Assembly: GCF_000764025.1 (NCBI RefSeq)
Contig: NZ_KN234765.1
Coordinates: forward strand, 1-47,920
Direction: 5' to 3'
Source: Pseudohaliea rubra DSM 19751
GTDB taxonomy: Bacteria; Pseudomonadota; Gammaproteobacteria; Pseudomonadales; Halieaceae
DNA: 47,920 nt
Below are positions 9,087 through 22,065 of the stretch, piece after piece. The notes under the pieces were generated by a model, which searched no databases, had not been told where the DNA came from, and was given only the letters and a program-made list of their open reading frames with translations. The translations under genes and the position numbers were made by a program. Numbering within the stretch: position 1 is the stretch's first letter; every line of letters starts with the position of its first letter.

Positions 9087-11158
9087 ACACAGAAACACTG
9101 CTGGTTGAACTGGGCACGGAAGAGCTGCCACCAAAGGACTTGAAAACACTGGGGCTGGCCTTTCGTGAGGGTGTCCTCGGGGGCCTGTCAGCACGGGAGC
9201 TGGCCCACGGCGAAGCGCGCTGGTTCGCGACTCCCCGCCGCCTGGCAGTGCTGGTTGAGGACGTGGCCGCGGCGGCCCCGGCCCGCCAGCTGGAGCTCCT
9301 CGGCCCACCGGCTGAACGCGCCCGGGACGACAGCGGCGCCTGGACGCAGGCCGCCGCGGGCTTTGCGCGCAAACAGGGCGTGGCGCCCGACGACCTCGAG
9401 CTCATCGACACCCCCAAGGGGCAGCGCCTCGGGCTGCGTCGGGAGGAAGCCGGCGCCCGCACGGCGGACAGTCTCGGTACCATCATCGACGAGGCCCTGG
9501 CCGGCCTGCCGATCAGCAAACGCATGCGCTGGGGGGCGAATCGCATGGAGTTTGTGCGCCCCGTGCACTGGGTCGTCGCCCTCTTCGGCGACGAACTGCA
9601 GCCCTGCGAGGTTTTCGGCATCGCTGCCGGCAGCTGTACCCGCGGCCACCGGTTCCACGCAGACCGGGACATCCCGCTGGCCCACCCCGCAGACTATGAG
9701 CAGGCCCTCGCCGAGGCCTGGGTGGTGCCGGACTTCGAGCGGCGCCGGAGCATGATCCGCGAGCAGGTGGCGGTCGAGGCGAGTGCCCTCGGCGCCAGGG
9801 CGGTGATCGACGACGACCTGCTGGACGAGGTGACCGGGCTGGTGGAGTGGCCCGTCGCCCTCACTGGCGCCTTCGACGAGCGCTTCCTCGCCGTGCCGCC
9901 GGAGGCCCTGGTCTCCGCCATGAAGGAGCACCAGAAGTATTTTCATGTGGTGGACGCAGACGGTGAACTGCTGCCGCACTTCATCACCATCGCCAACATC
10001 GAGAGCCGGGACCCGGCCCAGGTCATCGCCGGTAACGAGCGGGTCATCCGCCCACGCCTTGCCGACGCCGCCTTTTTCTATGAGCAGGACCGACAGGCAA
10101 CGCTCGCCAGCCGCGTCGCTGCGCTTAAAGACGTCGTCTTCCAGAAAGACCTCGGTACACTCTGGGATAAAACCTCCCGGGTGCAATGCCTTGTACGCGA
10201 GCTCGCCGGCGCCCTCGGCGCTCCCGCCGATGACTGCGAGCGCGCGGCCCACCTGGCCAAGGCCGACCTTACCACCGAGCTGGTGCTGGAGTTCGGCGAT
10301 CTGCAGGGCATTGCCGGCACCTACTACGCGCGTTACGACGGCGAGGCGCCCGGCGTTGCCGAAGCTCTGCAGCAGCAGTACTGGCCTCGCTTTGCCGGCG
10401 ATCGCCTGCCGGAAGGGCCCGTCGCCACGGCCCTGGCGCTTGCAGACCGGCTGGATACGCTGGTGGGAATCTTCGGCATCGGCCAGCCGCCCACGGGCTC
10501 CCGGGATCCCTTTGCCCTGCGCCGCGCGGCCCTCGCCGTGCTGCGCATTCTCGTGGAAAAGGCGATCGACCTCGACCTGCGCGACGCCCTCGCCCTGGCG
10601 GCGGCCCAGTTCCCCGCCGGGACCCTGGCCGACGACACGATCGAGCAGACGCTCGCCTACAGCATCGAGCGCTTCCGCGCCTGGTTCGAGGACGAGGGTA
10701 TTCCCGGCGGCACCTTCCGCGCCGTCGCCGCGCTCGGGCCCAGCCGACCGCTGGACATCCATCGGCGCGTGCACGCGGTCCACGCCTTCAGCGATTTGCC
10801 GGAAGCCGAGGCCCTCGCCGCCGCAAACAAGCGCGTAGCCAATATCCTCGCCAAAACGGACGACGACAGCGCGGCGGTGGCGGTCGACCCGGCCCGCTTC
10901 GTTGAGCCCGCGGAAAGCGCGCTTTGGGATGCACTCACGCAGGCAGGCGCCGCAAGTGAGGCACAGCTGACCGGCGGCGCCTACCGCGAGGCGCTGGCGG
11001 CGCTCGCCACGCTGCGCGAGCCTGTAGACCGCTTCTTCGATGAGGTCATGGTCAATGCCGAGGACCCGGCCCTGCGCGCCAACCGGCGGGCCCTGCTGCA
11101 GGCACTGCGCCAGCAGTTCCTCGCCGTCGCTGACATCTCTCTGCTGGAACCGCGCTGA
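9083..11158 (+). CDS. glyS: Glycine-tRNA ligase, beta subunit
   Basis: Beta subunit of tetrameric glycyl-tRNA synthetase, which recognises tRNA-Gly. The product is 691 residues (E. coli 689) and begins with the family signature [13 protein letters not shown]. Typical internal segments include [19 protein letters not shown] near 147-165 and KEHQKYFHV near 280. The C-terminal part (about 580-680) has the anticodon-binding DALR-like helices ending in [11 protein letters not shown]. It is translationally coupled to glyQ by a 4-bp overlap. rmuC follows after 29 bp. Confidence 0.97.
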   Translation: MNTETLLVELGTEELPPKDLKTLGLAFREGVLGGLSARELAHGEARWFATPRRLAVLVEDVAAAAPARQLELLGPPAERARDDSGAWTQAAAGFARKQGVAPDDLELIDTPKGQRLGLRREEAGARTADSLGTIIDEALAGLPISKRMRWGANRMEFVRPVHWVVALFGDELQPCEVFGIAAGSCTRGHRFHADRDIPLAHPADYEQALAEAWVVPDFERRRSMIREQVAVEASALGARAVIDDDLLDEVTGLVEWPVALTGAFDERFLAVPPEALVSAMKEHQKYFHVVDADGELLPHFITIANIESRDPAQVIAGNERVIRPRLADAAFFYEQDRQATLASRVAALKDVVFQKDLGTLWDKTSRVQCLVRELAGALGAPADDCERAAHLAKADLTTELVLEFGDLQGIAGTYYARYDGEAPGVAEALQQQYWPRFAGDRLPEGPVATALALADRLDTLVGIFGIGQPPTGSRDPFALRRAALAVLRILVEKAIDLDLRDALALAAAQFPAGTLADDTIEQTLAYSIERFRAWFEDEGIPGGTFRAVAALGPSRPLDIHRRVHAVHAFSDLPEAEALAAANKRVANILAKTDDDSAAVAVDPARFVEPAESALWDALTQAGAASEAQLTGGAYREALAALATLREPVDRFFDEVMVNAEDPALRANRRALLQALRQQFLAVADISLLEPR

Positions 11159-11187
11159 AACCGGCGGCGGTGCTTTACACTGCGCCT

Positions 11188-12561
11188 ATGACCAACCCGG
11201 AATTCCTCTATCCCGCGCTGGCGTTAGTCATCGCGCTACTCCTTGGCGCCGGCACCGGCGCCCTCCTGCGCGGCCGCGCACTGGGACGATGGCAGGCGCG
11301 CTGCGAGGGGCTGGAGGGACAACTCGCTGCGGCGGCGGCAGAGAGCGAACGCGCCCGCGCAACCCTCGCGGAGGCGCGGGCCGACAGTGCGCAGCTGTCT
11401 CGCCGGGAGGCGGAGCTCAAGGCAGAGCTCAGTCACCGGGAAAGCCGCTACAGCGAACAGCTCGCGCTCCTCAAGGACAGTCGGGAACAGCTTTCCCGGG
11501 AGTTCGAGAATCTGGCCAACCGTATTTTCGAAGCCAAAGGACGGCGCTTTTCCGACCACAATCGCCAGTCGCTGGAATCACTGCTCAAGCCTTTCCGGGA
11601 ACAGATCGAGGGCTTCCAGCGGCGGGTCAATGAAGTCCATGGCGATACGCTCAAGGGCAATACAGCGCTGGAGAAGGAAATCCAGAAAGTCCTCGACATC
11701 GGTCTGAAAATGAACGAACAGGCCGACAACCTGACCCTCGCCCTGAAGGGGGACAATAAAGCCGCCGGCAACTGGGGGGAGGCACAGCTTGAGCGAACGC
11801 TGGAGATGGCGGGCCTCCTGCGCGAGGAACACTACGCAACCCAGGCGAGCTTTCGCGACGCCGAGGGCAGGCGCAAGCAGCCGGACTTCCTGATCAAGCT
11901 ACCGGACGGCAAACACCTGGTCATCGACAGCAAGGTCTCCCTCGTGGACTACGAGCGCGCGGTCACCGCCGCCAGCGACGCGGAGCGTCAGCAGGCCCTG
12001 ACCGCGCATGTACAGGCGGTCCGCCGGCACATCGATGACCTCGCCGGCAAGGACTATGCCAATCTGCCGGAACTTGGCAGCCCAAGCTTCGTGCTCATGT
12101 TCATGCCCATTGAGCCCGCCTATATCGAGGCGATGAAGGAAAACCGGGACCTGTTCAACTACGGCTACCAGCGCAACGTGGTCATGGTATCGCACACAAC
12201 GCTCATGCCGATTCTGCGCACGGTGGCCAACCTGTGGATGGTGGACCGCAGCAATCGGGAGGCCCGGCAGATCTCCGACGCTGCCGGCGACCTGTTCAAC
12301 CAGGTTTGCCTGGTCTCCGAGCGCCTGTCGAAGCTTGGCAAGTCCCTGACCGCCGCCGGCAACCACTACAACGATACGGTCACAGCCCTGGTCGGCAACC
12401 AGGGATTGCACGGGAAGGTCGAGCGCTTCAAGACACTCTCGGCCAAGGCCAGCAAAGAGCTGCCGGCCATGGAGCCGCTGCATCCGGAGCTGGACGATGC
12501 ACGCCTGGATCTGGTCCTGGCGCCGCCGGAGCCCGGCGACACGGAGGAACCATCAAGCTAG
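11188..12561 (+). CDS. rmuC: DNA recombination protein RmuC
   Basis: RmuC-family proteins limit inversions at short inverted repeats and are predicted nucleases. The product is 457 residues from the ATG at 11188. It has an N-terminal membrane anchor (about residues 8-28), a long Ala/Glu/Arg-rich coiled coil to about residue 150, and then the conserved RmuC domain with GNWGEAQLERTLEMAGL near 197-213 and the restriction-fold-like QPDFLIKLPDGKHLVIDSK near 231-249. A GTG six codons upstream is possible, but the ATG sits better before the membrane helix. It follows glyS by 29 bp and converges on gyrB. Confidence 0.93.
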   Translation: MTNPEFLYPALALVIALLLGAGTGALLRGRALGRWQARCEGLEGQLAAAAAESERARATLAEARADSAQLSRREAELKAELSHRESRYSEQLALLKDSREQLSREFENLANRIFEAKGRRFSDHNRQSLESLLKPFREQIEGFQRRVNEVHGDTLKGNTALEKEIQKVLDIGLKMNEQADNLTLALKGDNKAAGNWGEAQLERTLEMAGLLREEHYATQASFRDAEGRRKQPDFLIKLPDGKHLVIDSKVSLVDYERAVTAASDAERQQALTAHVQAVRRHIDDLAGKDYANLPELGSPSFVLMFMPIEPAYIEAMKENRDLFNYGYQRNVVMVSHTTLMPILRTVANLWMVDRSNREARQISDAAGDLFNQVCLVSERLSKLGKSLTAAGNHYNDTVTALVGNQGLHGKVERFKTLSAKASKELPAMEPLHPELDDARLDLVLAPPEPGDTEEPSS

Positions 12562-12567
12562 GCGACC

Positions 12568-12589
12568 GGCCGCGGAAAACTCCGGGGCC
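12568..12589. terminator. Possible hairpin between convergent rmuC and gyrB
   Basis: GGCCGCGGA (12568-12576), loop AAAC, TCCGGGGCC (12581-12589) forms a 9-bp stem with one mismatch in the 48-bp gap between the two convergent genes. There is no T-run on either side, so intrinsic termination is uncertain. Confidence 0.3.
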
Positions 12590-12609
12590 AGCCGTTACCG
12601 GGCCGGCAG

Positions 12610-16181
<3,572 letters not shown>

Positions 16182-16221
16182 TTCAGACGGTGAAGGCCAA
16201 CGGTCATCTTGCAACTCCGGA

Positions 16222-16290
16222 CTGAGGGCGGGAGGCCTCTCTCAGTCGTTCCCCGATACACGCTTTGTGAAAGAGGCCTCCCGCCCTCAG
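16222..16290. repeat. 19-bp perfect inverted repeat in the dnaN-recF gap
   Basis: CTGAGGGCGGGAGGCCTCT at 16222-16240 is repeated inverted, without mismatch, as AGAGGCCTCCCGCCCTCAG at 16272-16290, with a 31-bp spacer. The repeat lies in the 270-bp gap between the dnaN stop and the recF start. In the dnaN-recF-gyrB transcript it would fold into a long GC-rich stem. There is no T-run after it, so it is more likely an mRNA-processing or attenuation element, or a mobile-repeat remnant, than an intrinsic terminator. The rest of the gap shows no gene. Confidence 0.85.
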
Positions 16291-16451
16291 CTCTACCGCC
16301 TCATGCATACCGAAAGCGGCAGGGCAGACTTTCAGGCGGTAGGAGCGGAGATGATCAGATCCGGGAAAACGGGCCACTCAGCAGACGAGGCTGGACCTTC
16401 TCCCGGCATCCGCCCGGTAGAACGCCAGTCACCCGGGAAAAAACAACCCCA

Positions 16452-17555
16452 TCAAAGCCGCATCGGCATGACGACATAGAGCGAGTCGCCTGCCTCAGAC
16501 TCCTCCAGCAGAGCACTGCTGTTCGGGTCAGAAAGAGAGAAACGCACCTCTTCACCGGACAGCACCGCGAGCACATCTAGCAGGTAGCCCACGTTGAAGC
16601 CGATTTCCAGCCCGTCTCCGGCGTATTCTACCGGCACGACTTCTTCCGCCTGCTCCTGTTCCGGGTTGTTCGCAACAATCTCCAGCGTGTCCGGAGACAG
16701 CTTCAGGCGCACTCCACGGTATTTCTCATTGGAGAGAATTGCGGTCCGGGTGAACGCCTGCCGCAAATCAAGACGGGACCCGACAACGACTTTTTCAGCG
16801 GACCGGGGCAAGACCCGCTCATAATCCGGAAACTTACCGTCCACGAGCTTCGAGGTGAAGGTAAACCCGGCGGTGGTCGCACGCAGGTGGTTGTTGCCGA
16901 GGATAACCGTCACCGCCTCGTCATCATCGTGGAGGAGACGGCCCAATTCCAGAACCCCCTTGCGCGGCAGAATCACCTGTGCATCGTCTACGCCCTCGAG
17001 GGCACCGGGCAGCGTACAAATCGCCAGGCGGTGCCCGTCAGTCGCGACGAAGCGCAACCGGTTGGCCTTGATTTCCCAGAGCATCCCATTGAGGTAGTAG
17101 CGAACGTCCTGCTGCGCCATAGCGAAGCTGGTGCGTTCGATAAGTCGACGCAGCTGTTGCGGTTCAACGCTGAACCGGTGAGTGCCGATGCTGTCTTCGA
17201 TATTCGGGAACTCACGCGCCGGCAGCGTCGCCAGAGTAAAGCGACTGCGACCGGAGGTGACTATCGCTTTGGCGTCGGTCACAGTGATCTGCACATCGCT
17301 ACCTTCAGGTAAAGACTTACAGATATCCAGGAGTTTACGCGCCGGTAGAGTTACCTCCCCGGCCTCGCCGGGTGTCGGCAGCTGCACGCGACCGACCAGC
17401 TCGACCTCAAGATCCGTGCCGGTCAGGGAGAGTTGATCCCCTTCAAGCTGTACCAGCACATTTGCCAGTACCGGCAGCGTGTTGCGCCGTTCGACAACCC
17501 CGGCCACCAGATTCAGGGGTTTGATGAGGGCATCCCGGGGTATGCTGAATTTCAT
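16452..17555 (-). CDS. dnaN: DNA polymerase III beta sliding clamp
   Basis: The ring-shaped processivity clamp of the replicative polymerase. The product is 367 residues (E. coli 366) and consists of three clamp-fold domains of about 120 residues. Recognisable segments include NTLPVLANVLVQ near 24-35, RYYLNGMLWEI near 137-147, FPDYERVLP near 242-250, and the C-terminal YVVMPMRL, which lines the partner-binding pocket. The ATG at 17555 is preceded by an AAGGA ribosome-binding site. It lies 101 bp downstream of dnaA in the same direction. Confidence 0.98.
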   Translation of the reverse strand: MKFSIPRDALIKPLNLVAGVVERRNTLPVLANVLVQLEGDQLSLTGTDLEVELVGRVQLPTPGEAGEVTLPARKLLDICKSLPEGSDVQITVTDAKAIVTSGRSRFTLATLPAREFPNIEDSIGTHRFSVEPQQLRRLIERTSFAMAQQDVRYYLNGMLWEIKANRLRFVATDGHRLAICTLPGALEGVDDAQVILPRKGVLELGRLLHDDDEAVTVILGNNHLRATTAGFTFTSKLVDGKFPDYERVLPRSAEKVVVGSRLDLRQAFTRTAILSNEKYRGVRLKLSPDTLEIVANNPEQEQAEEVVPVEYAGDGLEIGFNVGYLLDVLAVLSGEEVRFSLSDPNSSALLEESEAGDSLYVVMPMRL

Positions 17556-17656
17556 GGATGTTCCTTAACCGGCCGCTGTTGCTGTTGTAAGTTAGGGCTT
17601 ACTTTTTTCTTTAACATCAATGCGATGCGCGCCGGGGCGCCATCCCTCCATTGTGC

Positions 17657-19072
17657 TCAAGTTGTCAGAGAGCGCAACAGGTTCTTGTAATCTTCGTGGA
17701 TATCGGAGCTTGTTTCCCGCAGTTCCTTGATCTTGCGACAGGCATGCAGGACCGTCGTGTGGTCACGCCCGCCGAAGCTGTCGCCGATTTCCGGGAGGCT
17801 GTGGTTGGTCAGCTCCTTGGCCAGTGCCATGGCTACCTGCCGGGGTCGCGCCACCGAGCGGCTACGCCGCCGGGACATCAGATCGGCTACCTTGATCTTG
17901 TAATACTCAGCGACGGTCCGCTGAATGTTATCGAGGCTCACCTGTTTGTCCTGGAGCGCAAGAAGGTCCTTGAGGCTCTCCTTGACGAGATCGACGTCGA
18001 TGGCCCGACGGGTGAAGTTTGCGCTGGCGATCACGCGCTTGAGTGCACCCTCGAGCTCACGGACATTGGAACGGATGCGCTGGGCGATAAAGAAGGCAGC
18101 GTCCGGCGGCAGCTCGAGTTGGGACTGGCTGGCCTTTTTCATAAGGATAGCAACGCGTGTCTCGAGATCCGGGGGCTCCACGGCAACCGTGAGGCCCCAG
18201 CCGAAGCGGGACTTCAAGCGCTCCTCCAGCCCGTCGATCTCCTTCGGATAGCGATCGCAGGTGAGAATCATCTGCTGCCCACCTTCCAACAGGGCGTTGA
18301 AGGTGTGGAAGAACTCCTCCTGGGACCGATCCTTTTTCGCAAAAAACTGGATATCGTCGATCAGTAGCGCGTCCACCGACCGGTAATAGCGCTTGAAGTC
18401 GGTAATGGCATTGAGCTGAAGGGCCTTGACCATGTCGGCAACGAAACGTTCGGAATGCAGGTAGACGATCCGGGCCTCCGGGTTGCTCTCCTTGAGGGCG
18501 TTGCCCACGGCGTGCATGAGGTGGGTCTTGCCGAGGCCGACGCCCCCGTAAAGGAAAAGCGGGTTATAAGCATCTCCGGGGTTTTCGGCGACCTGGTTGG
18601 CAGCGGCGAGGGCCAGCTGGTTTGACTTGCCCTCGACAAAATTGCGAAATGTATAGTTGGCAACCAGGTTGTGCTGATGCTGCAGGGCCTCATGCACCTC
18701 TGACTGCTGCGCGTGCCCAAAGGTCGGTGTATTCACGCTGGCCAGCGTGGGCGCCGGACGCGAAGCCGGCAGCGGCGCCTCCCGCGCCGGCGCGGCGACG
18801 GCACCGGCGACTGCTGCCAGGGAAACAGACTGCCTTGCCTCCATGATCTCGAGAACGACATCCTGCTGAATACCCACATCCCGCAGCAGTTCTGCGATGC
18901 GCGGGGCAAACTTATCAGCCACAAAATCACGGATAAACCGGTTGGGGGCGAGAAGCCTCAGGCAGCGCGCATCCTCACGCGCTTCGAGGGGGCGTATCCA
19001 GGTATTAAACTGCTGCGCCGGCAATTCGTCCTGCAGCTGGTTCCTGCACTGCGTCCATACCGCTTCGGGCAA
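17657..19072 (-). CDS. dnaA: Chromosomal replication initiator DnaA
   Basis: DnaA binds 9-bp boxes at oriC and opens the duplex. The product is 471 residues. Domain I starts at [21 protein letters not shown], and domain II is an Ala/Pro-rich linker at about 85-125. The domain III AAA+ module has Walker [16 protein letters not shown] near 176-190 and Walker [14 protein letters not shown]. The domain IV DNA-binding part has [14 protein letters not shown] and the box-recognition loop [11 protein letters not shown]. The start is a TTG: an in-frame TGA lies two codons upstream and no ATG or GTG occurs in the conserved N-terminus. GAGGTGA precedes it. Confidence 0.98.
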   Translation of the reverse strand: MPEAVWTQCRNQLQDELPAQQFNTWIRPLEAREDARCLRLLAPNRFIRDFVADKFAPRIAELLRDVGIQQDVVLEIMEARQSVSLAAVAGAVAAPAREAPLPASRPAPTLASVNTPTFGHAQQSEVHEALQHQHNLVANYTFRNFVEGKSNQLALAAANQVAENPGDAYNPLFLYGGVGLGKTHLMHAVGNALKESNPEARIVYLHSERFVADMVKALQLNAITDFKRYYRSVDALLIDDIQFFAKKDRSQEEFFHTFNALLEGGQQMILTCDRYPKEIDGLEERLKSRFGWGLTVAVEPPDLETRVAILMKKASQSQLELPPDAAFFIAQRIRSNVRELEGALKRVIASANFTRRAIDVDLVKESLKDLLALQDKQVSLDNIQRTVAEYYKIKVADLMSRRRSRSVARPRQVAMALAKELTNHSLPEIGDSFGGRDHTTVLHACRKIKELRETSSDIHEDYKNLLRSLTT

Positions 19073-19186
19073 AGATCACCTCGCTCGTGCCCCGCGCACA
19101 ACGGGACACCGATGGTTCCTGGTCTGGTTTCCGGTGCTTTTCGCTGCCTGTTGACATCTTTGTGTCACTGGGCGACGGAACGGTGC

Positions 19187-19215
19187 ATCATAACCCGCTA
19201 AAAGTCACTTATCCA
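19187..19215 (-). promoter_or_regulatory. Putative dnaA promoter overlapping a DnaA box
   Basis: On the minus strand TATGAT (19192-19187) lies 17 bp from TGGATA (19215-19210), a good sigma-70 pair directed at dnaA. The -35 hexamer falls inside the perfect DnaA box at 19209-19217, so bound DnaA should block its own promoter. This is inferred from overlap; no transcript data are available. Confidence 0.5.
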
Positions 19216-19217
19216 CA
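19209..19217 (+). promoter_or_regulatory. DnaA box, perfect consensus
   Basis: TTATCCACA, the strict R1-type DnaA box. It lies at the edge of the AT-rich element and on the predicted -35 of dnaA. Confidence 0.85.
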
Positions 19218-19325
19218 CATCACGACAAAAAAAATGTATTTTTTTATTCTTTTAAATCAATGACTTGTGATTACAAATAACAAAGACCCCCTATTGATAC
19301 CCATAGTCATCCCACCTTACATGCC

Positions 19326-19334
19326 TGTGTATAA
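19326..19334 (-). promoter_or_regulatory. DnaA box, TTATACACA type
   Basis: TTATACACA on the minus strand matches the relaxed consensus TTATnCACA. It lies on the far side of the AT-rich segment and points toward it. Confidence 0.75.
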
Positions 19335-19489
19335 CCTGTTACTATCTTTGGGGGAATTTGTTGGCCGATGGCTACAACCCCCGGTGTTGCTACCTTTGCT
19401 CGCAATGCCCGGACAGACCGGCCGGCGGTCTCTCCACGACCGCTGACCACAACCACCGGTGGGGGCCCGCCTGGACCTGCCGGAAGTCA

Positions 19490-19518
19490 TTGAATAAGTT
19501 GAGCGTTTTCTCTACACT
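19490..19518 (+). promoter_or_regulatory. rpmH promoter
   Basis: TTGAAT (19490-19495), 17-bp spacer, TACACT (19513-19518), about 89 bp before rpmH. It is a good sigma-70 promoter pointing into rpmH-rnpA-yidD-yidC-mnmE. Confidence 0.65.
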
Positions 19519-19606
19519 CTTCGTCCTTTTTTGGCTGTGTCACCCCCGGCACCGCGGCGGGGACGCAACTGCCCTCCTTTTATTTAGAGCTGATCGAGTC
19601 ACTGAC

Positions 19607-19741
19607 ATGAAAAGAACGTTCCAACCCAGCGTGCTCAAGCGCAAGCGCAACCACGGCTTCCGCGCGCGGATGGCGACCAAGAACGGCCGCCTGGTTCTCG
19701 CCCGGCGCCGCGCCAAAGGTCGCAAGCGCCTTTCCGCGTAA
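19607..19741 (+). CDS. rpmH: 50S ribosomal protein L34
   Basis: A 44-residue, highly basic ribosomal protein ([18 protein letters not shown] at the start, [11 protein letters not shown] at the end), close to the 46-residue E. coli L34. The frame is open upstream to 19358, but the ATG at 19607 is the family start. It is the first gene of the unit that runs right from oriC. rnpA follows after 38 bp, the usual pairing. Confidence 0.98.
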   Translation: MKRTFQPSVLKRKRNHGFRARMATKNGRLVLARRRAKGRKRLSA

Positions 19742-19779
19742 GCCGGTGCCGCGCACAGCGAGCGCCGGTACCTTCGCTG

Positions 19780-20136
19780 ATGGCCGCGTCCTTTCGTAAG
19801 CACCACCGCCTGCTCACCGCCCGAGATTACCGGGAGGTGTTCTCTTGCGTGAGCGTCAAGGCCGGCCAGCGCGAATTTCTGCTTCTGGCTCGCCCTTCAG
19901 AGCAATCGCATCACCGGCTGGGCCTGGCGGTTGCAAAGAAACACGTCGCCAGAGCCGTGCGCCGTAACCGTATCAAGCGCATTGCGCGGGAATGCTTCCG
20001 GCACCTGCCAACGCCGACCGTACCTCTGGATATCGTGTTTCTCACCAGACCCGGTGCGGGGGACCTCGACAAGGTCGCCCTCGCCCGTGGTATCGATCGG
20101 CAGTTCCGCCGCCTGCTTGAGCGTGCGACGGCATGA
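19780..20136 (+). CDS. rnpA: Ribonuclease P protein component
   Basis: Protein subunit of RNase P, which helps the RNA subunit process tRNA 5' ends. The product is 118 residues (E. coli 119). The RNR signature is seen as RAVRRNRIKRIARECFR near residues 58-74, with the N-terminal HRLLTARDYREVF segment typical of the family. The stop overlaps the yidD start by 4 bp. Confidence 0.96.
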   Translation: MAASFRKHHRLLTARDYREVFSCVSVKAGQREFLLLARPSEQSHHRLGLAVAKKHVARAVRRNRIKRIARECFRHLPTPTVPLDIVFLTRPGAGDLDKVALARGIDRQFRRLLERATA

Positions 20137-20360
20137 AGGGCCTGTTGCTCGCGGTACTCCGGCTGTACCAGTGGTGTCTCAGCCCCTTCCTGGGGCATCA
20201 CTGCCGCTTCTACCCGACCTGTTCCCAGTACGCCAGGGATGCCATCGAGACCCACGGCGCCGGGCGTGGCAGCCTGCTGGCCCTGCGCCGGCTGTCAAAA
20301 TGCCATCCCTGGCACGCCGGCGGTGCCGATCCGGTACCCGCTGCCCGACGCACAGACTGA
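20133..20360 (+). CDS. yidD: Membrane protein insertion efficiency factor YidD
   Basis: A 75-residue small basic protein that aids insertion of membrane proteins with YidC. The family core is intact: LYQWCLSPFLGHHCRFYPTCSQY with conserved cysteines near residues 14-36, then CHPWHAGGADPVP near the end. It overlaps rnpA by 4 bp and yidC begins 6 bp later, so the three are co-translated. Confidence 0.95.
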   Translation: MKGLLLAVLRLYQWCLSPFLGHHCRFYPTCSQYARDAIETHGAGRGSLLALRRLSKCHPWHAGGADPVPAARRTD

Positions 20361-20366
20361 GAGATT

Positions 20367-22055
20367 ATGGATATCCAGCGAACCCTGCTCATCGGCGCTA
20401 TCGCCCTGCTCTCGTTCATGCTGCTAACCGAGTGGGTCGCTTTCCGCGACGCCCGCGAAGCGAGCGTTACGCCGGCCACGCAGCGCCTCACTGCAGATAC
20501 CACGGAGGTTGACCGGGCTCCCGGGGGGGGCAGCAGTGAGACACCGGCCACCGACGAACTGCCCGCCGACCTGCCGCCGCCACCTGACGACAGCGCGACG
20601 CCCGCGTCAACTGCGAGCGAGGGCGCAGAGATCGTCCAGGTCTTTACCGATACGCTGCAGCTGGCCATCGATCTTAACGGTGGCGATATCGTTGAGGTCG
20701 CCCTGCCGAAACACCTCGCCGAGCTCGACGGCGACGATCCCTACGTGCTCCTGGAGCGCAGCAACCGCCGTACCTATGTAGCGCAGAGTGGCCTCGTCGG
20801 TCCGGATGGCATCGATGCGCCCCGGCGGGCCCGCTACAACGCGGCGCAGACCCGCTACGAGCTGGCACCCGGCCAGGACACGCTGACCGTCGATCTCAGC
20901 TGGACCGGCAGTAATGGCGTCATCATCACCAAGCGCTTCACGCTGCGCCGCGGCGACTACGTGCTCGATGTCAGCTATCTGGTCGAGAACAACACGGCTA
21001 CGCGCTGGCAGGGCAATCTCTTCGGCCAGATCAAGCGAGACTCGAGCCCCGACCCGTCCGCTGATGCGGGCCTTGGCCTGCAACCCTTCCTCGGCGCGGC
21101 CACCACACAGCCGGATGATCGTTTCACCAAGTTCGACTTCAAGGACATGCGTGAGGACCCCTTTAAGCGTCAGCTCGAAGGCGCCTGGATAGCCATGATC
21201 CAGCACTACTTCCTGAGCGCATGGATTCCCAACCCCGAGCAGACACATACGTATTCCACGCGGGTTACCAGTGCCGGCTCCAACATCGCAGGCTTTACCA
21301 GCCCGGCGTTGGTAGTCGATCCGGGTGAGCGCGGCAGCAGCACGGCGCGCTTCTACGCCGGCCCCAAGGATCAGTATCGACTCGAGGAAATCTCGCCGTT
21401 CCTCGAACTCTCCGTCGACTACGGCTGGCTCTGGTGGATAGCCCAGCCGTTGTTCTGGCTACTCAACACGATCCACGCCTTTGTCGGCAACTGGGGCATT
21501 GCCATCATCGCCCTGACGGTGCTGATCAAAGGCGCCTTCTACAAGCTGTCGGCCACGAGCTATCGCTCCATGGCCAACATGCGGCGCATCACACCGAAGG
21601 TCCAGGACATCCGGGAACAATACGCTGACGACAAGCAGAAGCAGTCGCAGGCGATGATGGACCTCTACCGCAAGGAGAAAATCAACCCGCTGGGCGGCTG
21701 CCTGCCGATCCTCGTGCAGATGCCGGTCTTCATCGCACTGTACTGGGTGCTGATGGAAAGCGTCGAGCTACGGCATGCACCGTTCATGCTCTGGATTGAT
21801 GACCTTTCTGTGATGGATCCCTACTTCGTGCTGCCGGTACTGATGGGTGCGAGCATGTTTTTCATGCAGAAGCTCAACCCACCGCCACCGGACCCGATGC
21901 AGGCGAAGATAATGCAGTGGCTGCCGGTGGTATTCACCTTCTTTTTCCTTTGGTTCCCCGCGGGGCTGGTGCTCTACTGGCTGGTCAACAACCTGCTCTC
22001 CATGGCCCAGCAGTTTATTATCACCCGGCAGATTGAGAACGCCGGGAAGGCCTGA
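20367..22055 (+). CDS. yidC: Membrane protein insertase YidC
   Basis: Inserts and folds inner-membrane proteins, alone or with SecYEG. The product is 562 residues (E. coli 548). A first membrane helix at about 5-23 is followed by a large periplasmic beta-sandwich (about 60-335). The conserved five-helix insertase core (about 345-555) includes the coiled cytoplasmic hairpin with [20 protein letters not shown], the segment [23 protein letters not shown] split by a turn, and a C-terminal [16 protein letters not shown]. The Arg of the hydrophilic groove lies in the [12 protein letters not shown] region. It sits between yidD and mnmE as usual. Confidence 0.96.
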   Translation: MDIQRTLLIGAIALLSFMLLTEWVAFRDAREASVTPATQRLTADTTEVDRAPGGGSSETPATDELPADLPPPPDDSATPASTASEGAEIVQVFTDTLQLAIDLNGGDIVEVALPKHLAELDGDDPYVLLERSNRRTYVAQSGLVGPDGIDAPRRARYNAAQTRYELAPGQDTLTVDLSWTGSNGVIITKRFTLRRGDYVLDVSYLVENNTATRWQGNLFGQIKRDSSPDPSADAGLGLQPFLGAATTQPDDRFTKFDFKDMREDPFKRQLEGAWIAMIQHYFLSAWIPNPEQTHTYSTRVTSAGSNIAGFTSPALVVDPGERGSSTARFYAGPKDQYRLEEISPFLELSVDYGWLWWIAQPLFWLLNTIHAFVGNWGIAIIALTVLIKGAFYKLSATSYRSMANMRRITPKVQDIREQYADDKQKQSQAMMDLYRKEKINPLGGCLPILVQMPVFIALYWVLMESVELRHAPFMLWIDDLSVMDPYFVLPVLMGASMFFMQKLNPPPPDPMQAKIMQWLPVVFTFFFLWFPAGLVLYWLVNNLLSMAQQFIITRQIENAGKA

Positions 22056-22065
22056 TGCCCAGCCC

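Larger units (their letters stand above)
19193..19345. other. Likely chromosomal replication origin (oriC)
   Basis: The 534-bp dnaA-rpmH gap contains the most AT-rich stretch in the neighbourhood (about 19225-19286, with runs of A and T), flanked by two strong DnaA boxes. TTATCCACA lies at 19209-19217 on the plus strand and TTATACACA at 19334-19326 on the minus strand. Weaker matches such as GTAATCACA occur between them. dnaA-rpmH is the known origin position in Pseudomonas. The AT-rich segment would be the unwinding element. The exact boundaries are my estimate. 19346-19489 shows nothing further that I can name. Confidence 0.75.

Noticed and set aside
7935-9308. 457-codon minus-strand frame across djlA start and glyQ
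   Set aside because: It crosses the djlA-glyQ promoter region and has low-complexity composition; both real genes are well supported.
9188-10783. 531-codon open frame antisense to glyS
   Set aside because: Stop-poor antisense frames are common in GC-rich genes. The product has no recognisable domain, and glyS on the other strand is certain.
17587-17602. GTAAG/CTTAC hairpin followed by T-run in the dnaA-dnaN gap
   Set aside because: It looks like a terminator only on the plus strand, but both flanking genes are on the minus strand and nothing is transcribed rightward there. The stem is only 5 bp.
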